Origin: an uncultured Planctomycetota bacterium
GTDB lineage: Bacteria > Planctomycetota > Planctomycetia > Pirellulales > UBA1268
Direction of reading: 5' to 3'
Assembly: GCA_905477565.1 (NCBI GenBank)
Contig: CAJQGO010000047.1
Span: 1 to 9,441 of the forward strand
Length of the DNA: 9,441 nucleotides
In this document: positions 5,255 to 9,441 of the stretch, piece by piece
How positions within the stretch are numbered: position 1 is the first letter of the stretch
Layout of the letters: every line of letters starts with the position of its first letter
Made by a program: the position numbers and the translations under genes
The notes under the pieces: generated by a model
Database searches by the model: none
What the model saw: the letters and a program-made list of their open reading frames with translations, nothing else
Told to the model about the DNA's origin: nothing

Positions 5255-7570
5255 TTAGAGATCCGGCGTCGGTGGCCCACTTTTCCAGATTTTTATCTGA
5301 TCCGTGTCATTTAGTGATTCAGGTCCAACTGTGCTTCGTCCTCGTTCAATGTCGCTGCGGAGAAGGGTGTAGAGTTGTTGGGCGATGTCGCGTTGTTCAC
5401 CTCCGAGGTTCTGGCTTTCAGCGGGATCAGTTGTCATGTCGTACAGTTGGAAGGCGGGGAGGTCTTGTTCTCTGGCGTCATTCTCCTTTGGGGCGGTCCA
5501 GCCACCAGATCCTCGGGAGAGAAGAAGCTTCCAGTGATCCATGCGATACCCGAAGTGACCACTGATGGAAGAATGGATAAGCCCTCTTCTCTCCGTGGTG
5601 ATAGGCTGCCCATAGAACGCAGAGAAAAAACTCACACTGTCTTCGGCAGCTTGGGCAGGAGTGTCGTCAATCAGCAGGTCTGTAAGAGTTGCAAAGAAAT
5701 CAGTGAGGCAGATTGTCTGGTTTGAATATGAGTTTGGTTGTATCTCGCCAGGCCAACGGACGAAGAAGGGAACGCGATGACCTCCTTCCCAGAGATCAGC
5801 TTTCGACCCCCTGTATGGACCACTGACGTGGTGGCCCTTTTCAACAAGTTCATCAATATTTGCAGCCTTTGAACAGCCATTGTCACTTGTGAAAACAACG
5901 ATTGTCTTTTCTGCCAGATTGTTGGTGTCGATAGCTTCGATTATTTGCCCCACAACGTCATCTGTTTGCATGACAAAGTCAGCATAGTCACTGATGCCGC
6001 TTTTTCCTTGCCAGGATGGACTCGGCACAATTGGTGTATGTGGAGAACTGAGTGGTACATAAAGAAAGAATGGCTGAGCGTCTGCAGCTGCATTCTCGAT
6101 ATAGCGAACCGATTGTTCAGCCAAACGAGGAAGCATCGTAATCGCATCGTCGTGTCCGATTACTTGAGAATTCTCAACAACGGCATCCATGTCACGGCTG
6201 TGATGGAAGCCATGAAAAAAATCAAATCCATGGGCTAACGGGCCATCCGGAATTGTGGCACCAATAGGCGGCAATGTGTTCTTCTTCCGTTTGAGGAACG
6301 CTCCAGTACTTGGGTCTTTGTATTGATAGTTGAGATGCCACTTCCCAATGAGTGCCGTCTGATACCCTTTCTCGTGTAGAAAGCTTGCCACCGTCGGACG
6401 GCCATCTGCAATAAGGCACGGGGCAAATCCCTGAACGACACCATGCTGAAGTTTTGTTCGCCAGCAATGACGTCCGGTAAGCAGGCCATATCTGGTTGGC
6501 GTGCAGACGGCCGACCCCGAATGGGCGTCAGTAAAAGTCATTCCCTCGCTGGACAGCGTGTCGATGTGAGGTGTTTGAATTTTGCCATGTTCGGTGTTTA
6601 GGCAGTGGACATCGCCGTAGCCAAGGTCGTCACACATGATGAATACGATGTTTGGCGTGGATGGTATTTTCTCGAGGAGCCCTCTTAGTACTGACCGTGT
6701 TGGTGGTCCGTCTAACCATCCGAGGTGCATAAGAAAATGGTCCATCTTCAGTATCGTATCTACGAAAGATCGCTGTGATTTTCTCTCGTTGAAGAACCCG
6801 TGCGGTTGATCTGGGTAGATGTATAGCTCGGATTCAATGCCTGCCTTTTTCAGGTCATTATCGAATTTCTTGGCTGTTGATTCAGGGATAAGTTTGTCGT
6901 CAGATCCTAAAAAGACAAGTGTCGGTGGATCGTCAGGAGTGATGTTGTGAGCTGGCGAGATAGCGGGGAAGTGTTCCTTGACGCGGGAGTGCCCATACCC
7001 CTCGGGGCCGTTGTCATACACAGGGTTGAACAGCAGCAATGCGTTAGCCTTCGAACTGACTTCTGCATTGCTGTCATCTGGGTCTTCAAACCCGTTACAG
7101 ACTCCGGTAGCCGCAGCTACATGGCCACCAGCCGAACCCCCGCCAGCAGCAATTCTTTTCGGATCAATACCAAGCCGAGACGCATTAGCGCGAACCCATC
7201 GAATCGCAGATTTTCCGTCTTGAACACATGCGTCGGGGTTTGTGCCTTGTCTCGATTTCACACGGTAATCGGCAAGGAATGTGACAATGCCACGCTGGGC
7301 AAGATAGGTGGCGTGTTTCTCAAATTGGTGAACGGAGCCCCCATTCCACCCGCCGCCAAAGAAAAATATTGCCGCCGGCCGCTGTTCAGCAGAAAGCTCA
7401 TCTCCCTTGGGGTCGAAACGGTAGATCCATAGATCATCACCCGATGCGTGTTTATACACTTCCGCAACAACCGAAGAATCAAAATCTTGTTTTTCGGTAC
7501 TGGCGAGGAGAGGAAAGTCAGAAATAATCAGACCTAGGGCTACGCCGCAGAGTATATTAAATGTTCGCAT
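5255..7570 (-). CDS. Bifunctional secreted esterase (alpha/beta hydrolase) - type I sulfatase fusion
   Basis: A 771-residue exported protein with two complete enzyme domains. Residues 1-23 form a signal peptide. Residues about 30-285 are an alpha/beta hydrolase like BD-FAE/acetyl-xylan esterases. It has an oxyanion-hole loop GGGW (72-75, where many relatives have HGG), nucleophile Ser146 in GGGSAGG, Asp225 in GSDDKLIP and His257 in QPHGF. Residues about 305-770 are an S1 formylglycine sulfatase. It has metal-binding Asp314/Asp315 (MCDDLGYGD), the CTPTR site with Cys356 to be converted to formylglycine, GKWH (409-412), SSPHTP (508-513), TSDNG (561-565) and a RGSKADLWEGGHRVP region (587-601). 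The linker is under 25 residues. Expected role: removal of ester groups and sulfate from one polysaccharide in the periplasm or outside the cell. Maturation needs a formylglycine-generating enzyme, not in this window. Each domain has its key residues and no frameshift is seen. Subfamily and substrate are not determinable by eye. Confidence 0.92.
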   Translation of the reverse strand: MRTFNILCGVALGLIISDFPLLASTEKQDFDSSVVAEVYKHASGDDLWIYRFDPKGDELSAEQRPAAIFFFGGGWNGGSVHQFEKHATYLAQRGIVTFLADYRVKSRQGTNPDACVQDGKSAIRWVRANASRLGIDPKRIAAGGGSAGGHVAAATGVCNGFEDPDDSNAEVSSKANALLLFNPVYDNGPEGYGHSRVKEHFPAISPAHNITPDDPPTLVFLGSDDKLIPESTAKKFDNDLKKAGIESELYIYPDQPHGFFNERKSQRSFVDTILKMDHFLMHLGWLDGPPTRSVLRGLLEKIPSTPNIVFIMCDDLGYGDVHCLNTEHGKIQTPHIDTLSSEGMTFTDAHSGSAVCTPTRYGLLTGRHCWRTKLQHGVVQGFAPCLIADGRPTVASFLHEKGYQTALIGKWHLNYQYKDPSTGAFLKRKKNTLPPIGATIPDGPLAHGFDFFHGFHHSRDMDAVVENSQVIGHDDAITMLPRLAEQSVRYIENAAADAQPFFLYVPLSSPHTPIVPSPSWQGKSGISDYADFVMQTDDVVGQIIEAIDTNNLAEKTIVVFTSDNGCSKAANIDELVEKGHHVSGPYRGSKADLWEGGHRVPFFVRWPGEIQPNSYSNQTICLTDFFATLTDLLIDDTPAQAAEDSVSFFSAFYGQPITTERRGLIHSSISGHFGYRMDHWKLLLSRGSGGWTAPKENDAREQDLPAFQLYDMTTDPAESQNLGGEQRDIAQQLYTLLRSDIERGRSTVGPESLNDTDQIKIWKSGPPTPDL

Positions 7571-7602
7571 TGATAGATTCCAAAAAAAATGGGGGCACCA
7601 CT

Positions 7603-8361
7603 GTGAAGGTATATTTCGCGAAAGAAACCATATTACACCACATGTTGACCGGTCTGTTTGTTGCGATCGGAACGATGGTCGTTATAAACACTGCTTTTGC
7701 GGCGCCCGAAGCTTCTTTTCCTCAAACTAATTTTGAAGATCAATTCAATCGTGACGAGAAGAATGAAGGCAAGGAGGACCCCGGGAATGGATGGGGCACG
7801 AATAGTAAAACACGTGCAAAGGGTGAGAAGCAGGTTTTCCTACGTGACAATGCAATGTATGTCAAACGTGCAGCGGTAGCGGACCATGGTGTCTCGGTTA
7901 CTCAGGATGTGTCTTTTCAGGATGCTAGCATCACTGCCAGGTTCATGTTGCCAAAACAGGGTGATCTGGGAGTCAATATTGCAGACATGAGCGAACCTTC
8001 CGTGCATGCCGGCCATATCTGCATGGCACGTATAAAACCCACGTCGCTTGAAATAGTTGATCTTAAAACTGGACGTATGCGTAAGGAAATACATGAAAAG
8101 AACAAAGCCAAGAAGCTAACGAAGGCAGAGAAAAAGCTTGTTGCCACCAAATCAGAAATTGTCCCTATGAAATTGAAAACGGATGTTTGGCATAATTTGC
8201 AGATCGTTATTCAAGGAGACACGATGTCAGTGAAAATAGATGGCCGTGAGATTGGACGTATGACATCACCTGGTATAGGTCATGAGACAAAACGTCGGAT
8301 CCGGCTTGCTGTCAATACTGAGGCATGGGTGGATGACGTGATGGTCGCTGTACCACAATAA
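7603..8361 (+). CDS. Secreted concanavalin-like / DUF1080-like protein
   Basis: A 252-residue exported protein if started at GTG 7603. The signal peptide has a lysine-containing n-region, core LTGLFVAIGTMVV and likely cleavage after AFA (residue 33). Seen: NGWGTNSKTRAKG (62-74) and QVFLRDNAMYV (77-87); ADHGVSVTQDVSFQDASITARFML, starting at residue 93 and suggestive of paired beta strands; a Lys-rich predicted helix (about 158-190); then DVWHNLQIVIQGDTMSVKIDGREIG (194-218), which matches the last strands of DUF1080/LamG-like jelly-rolls. Some DUF1080 proteins are 3-keto-glycoside hydrolases or lyases, but the catalytic residues of those are not recognisable here, so binding or structural roles remain possible. 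Alternative starts are ATG 7561, which would overlap the divergent sulfatase gene by 10 bases, and ATG 7642, which leaves an uncharged n-region. The gene diverges from the esterase-sulfatase and probably shares its regulation. Confidence 0.75.
   Translation: MKVYFAKETILHHMLTGLFVAIGTMVVINTAFAAPEASFPQTNFEDQFNRDEKNEGKEDPGNGWGTNSKTRAKGEKQVFLRDNAMYVKRAAVADHGVSVTQDVSFQDASITARFMLPKQGDLGVNIADMSEPSVHAGHICMARIKPTSLEIVDLKTGRMRKEIHEKNKAKKLTKAEKKLVATKSEIVPMKLKTDVWHNLQIVIQGDTMSVKIDGREIGRMTSPGIGHETKRRIRLAVNTEAWVDDVMVAVPQ
7608..7629. promoter_or_regulatory. 22-bp imperfect palindrome at the divergent gene heads, candidate operator
   Basis: GGTATATTTCG and CGAAAGAAACC are reverse complements at 9 of 11 positions, centred on a perfect 10-bp TTTCGCGAAA (7614-7623). 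It sits 38 bases upstream of the sulfatase start and at the head of the divergent gene. It lies just inside that gene with the GTG 7603 start, or in its leader if ATG 7642 is used. The location suits a regulator controlling both genes. Confidence 0.35.
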
Positions 8362-8372
8362 AACGGCACTGC

Positions 8373-8393
8373 ACCGAGCGAGGAAGTATCGGT
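8373..8393. terminator. Weak hairpin between convergent genes
   Basis: ACCGA (8373-8377) can pair with TCGGT (8389-8393) around an 11-base loop in the 32-base gap between two convergent stops. The stem is short and no T-run follows, so a terminator role is only suggested by position. Confidence 0.2.
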
Positions 8394-9329
8394 CTATTGA
8401 GTTGCTGGTGACGAATTCTGTGTTTCTTTTTGAAAGCGGGCAAGCACCTGAGCAGTTGCTAGTGCATCAGCCTCAGCACACGTTGCCGCGTATACAACGA
8501 CCGCTGGGGCACTTGAAGGAAGTTTGACGACTTCACCTGTCGTGGGATTAACGACCCGCTTCCCTCGAACAGATGTTGATACAGCGACTGCCTGACCATG
8601 GCGAAGTTTAATAATTTCTGCTGGTTCGGTTTCTTTGATCCGAAGAGCCACATGCCATTCTTCAACGAGATTTGGCTGTCCCCAGGCGCGAACTTCGCCG
8701 CCTAGTTCCACGAGATGGGCCGTTGAGCCGAGTGACAAAAGGTGTGCTCCGATTTCATCAACTGCATAGCCAGCTCCCATGCCAGAGAAATCCAGAGCAA
8801 CAGCCATGTGTGTTTTCTGGAGGGAAGCGTAATCAGAATTACCAGCCTCGTCGATCAGTAATTTGTCGAAACCAACAAGTTCCATTACTGCTGGAGGGGC
8901 CACCCCGTGATGACGTCCGCTCGAATGTGAAGAGGAAGCGACGTTAGTGTGCTCCCACCACCGGATGAGTGGGGCGGCTGTGACATCAAAGTGTCCCTGA
9001 GTCTTTTCGTACAGGCGTCCCGCAATGGCAAGCACGTTGCTAAGGTGGCAATCAAGCAGGATAGGCGTGTGGGCGTTTGCCTGATTAATCTTTGTTACCA
9101 ATGAATCATCCCGCCATGTGCTCAGGGATAAGTCTATTTGTTGAAGGAGTTGATCAATTTGGCGATGGATTTCACCGAGTGTTTGTTCAGGTATGTGCTC
9201 CTTTAGTGTGACACGATATGTCGTGCCCATTGCCGGGCCTGCAAATGTTGGCAGTGCGTCTTTGCCCTCGGCAAGGCATTCGAAGCAAAAGAGAAAATAG
9301 AAACAGACAAAAACACCCCGGGCCGTCAT
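8394..9329 (-). CDS. apbE: FAD:protein FMN transferase (ApbE family)
   Basis: A 311-residue exported protein. ApbE enzymes use FAD to attach FMN covalently to Thr/Ser of target flavoproteins such as NqrB/NqrC, RnfG/RnfD and other FMN-binding-domain proteins, outside the cytoplasmic membrane. Seen: a signal sequence (about 1-20, Phe/Cys-rich core); GPAMGTTYRVT (31-41); LSLSTWRDDSLVTKIN (67-82); GHFDVTAAPLIRWW (112-125); LDFSGMGAGYAVD (179-191); LVELGGEVRAWG (206-217); and AEADALATA (285-293), whose Asp288 and Thr292 match the metal ligands. Odd: the usual 'STSGDY...HIIDPRTG' stretch is shortened to STSVRGKRVVNPTTG, with Arg for His and Asn for Asp and about ten residues missing. FAD binding there may differ. 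ATG 9329 is chosen for its Shine-Dalgarno and 4-base overlap with the preceding stop. An in-frame ATG at 9386 is less likely. Confidence 0.9.
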   Translation of the reverse strand: MTARGVFVCFYFLFCFECLAEGKDALPTFAGPAMGTTYRVTLKEHIPEQTLGEIHRQIDQLLQQIDLSLSTWRDDSLVTKINQANAHTPILLDCHLSNVLAIAGRLYEKTQGHFDVTAAPLIRWWEHTNVASSSHSSGRHHGVAPPAVMELVGFDKLLIDEAGNSDYASLQKTHMAVALDFSGMGAGYAVDEIGAHLLSLGSTAHLVELGGEVRAWGQPNLVEEWHVALRIKETEPAEIIKLRHGQAVAVSTSVRGKRVVNPTTGEVVKLPSSAPAVVVYAATCAEADALATAQVLARFQKETQNSSPATQ

Positions 9330-9441
9330 AGTACACGTGCTCCTGATGACCAGGCAGTTATGAGTGCAAGGAAAAAGCACACACAAAGAATCCCGTCTTG
9401 CCAGGTAAGTTTCGAAGAGGTGCGATTGAATCGTATGAAGC
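9326..9441 (-). CDS. C-terminal end of an unidentified gene running off the right edge
   Basis: On the minus strand a frame is open from the window edge (first full codon at 9439) to TGA 9328-9326. It encodes 37 residues: a basic stretch (FIRFNRTSSK), a hydrophobic segment (GILCVCFFLALITAW) long enough for one membrane span, and the end SSGARVL. Its stop overlaps the apbE start as ATGA, a typical coupled arrangement, which is the main evidence that it is real. The family cannot be recognised. A membrane protein working with ApbE (for example a flavin-carrying or electron-transfer protein) would fit, but that is a guess. Confidence 0.5.
   Translation of the reverse strand, partial: FIRFNRTSSKLTWQDGILCVCFFLALITAWSSGARVL
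9340..9344 (-). promoter_or_regulatory. Ribosome binding site of apbE
   Basis: AGGAG on the minus strand ends 10 bases before ATG 9329. It selects this start over the in-frame ATG at 9386 and lies inside the coding end of the upstream gene, as expected for translational coupling. Confidence 0.65.

Noticed and set aside
6947..7432. Open plus-strand frame of 161 codons opposite the esterase domain
   Set aside because: It lies wholly antisense to a gene with clear catalytic motifs. The protein shows no recognisable motif and there is no Shine-Dalgarno or promoter.
1..9441. CRISPR array, insertion sequence or integrase signature
   Set aside because: No regularly spaced repeats, transposase motifs or flanking target duplications were found on reading both strands. 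The genes are intact metabolic and secreted types.

Overview
The window most likely comes from a marine-type member of the Planctomycetota. The evidence is circumstantial but consistent. Base composition is roughly balanced. There is a Tat-exported Gfo/Idh/MocA oxidoreductase with an 'NRRNFI' leader, a secreted type I sulfatase with a CTPTR maturation site, and two secreted beta-rich proteins of kinds familiar next to planctomycete sulfatases. A PfkB sugar kinase with the GGGEYNV / GGGDSF signature is also present. No phylogenetic marker is in view, so the assignment rests on gene content.

Layout. Positions 1-2569 hold a tightly packed plus-strand sugar-acid catabolic group. It contains the C-terminal part of a D-2-hydroxyacid dehydrogenase, an Ldh_2-family (malate/L-lactate dehydrogenase-like) oxidoreductase, and a PfkB kinase resembling 2-keto-3-deoxygluconate kinases. 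After a 53-base gap containing a perfect 8-bp inverted repeat, a secreted carbohydrate-binding-like protein follows (2623-3471). It converges on a minus-strand pair across a strong hairpin (3482-3512). Read in transcription order, that pair is an esterase-sulfatase fusion (7570-5255) and then the Tat-exported oxidoreductase (5074-3551). The 180-base gap between them carries a promoter-like element with a palindrome over the expected transcription start. Divergent from the sulfatase is a secreted concanavalin/DUF1080-like protein (about 7603-8361), with a 22-bp imperfect dyad at the head of that gene. It converges on a minus-strand apbE (FAD:protein FMN transferase, 9329-8394). The start of apbE overlaps by 4 bases the stop of a truncated gene that runs off the right edge and ends in a hydrophobic segment.

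How the genes may work together. The exported proteins would act in the periplasm or at the surface on a sulfated and possibly acetylated polysaccharide: deacetylation and desulfation by the fusion, oxidation of sugars by the Gfo/Idh/MocA enzyme, and binding or processing by the two beta-rich proteins. The cytoplasmic plus-strand group would handle sugar acids released from it (dehydrogenation or reduction, then phosphorylation as a keto-deoxy sugar acid). This link is inference from families and proximity. ApbE looks like a separate flavinylation or respiratory unit. The most interesting points are the two-enzyme esterase-sulfatase polypeptide, the possible redox-assisted glycan-degradation set, and several unexplained dyads at gene heads.
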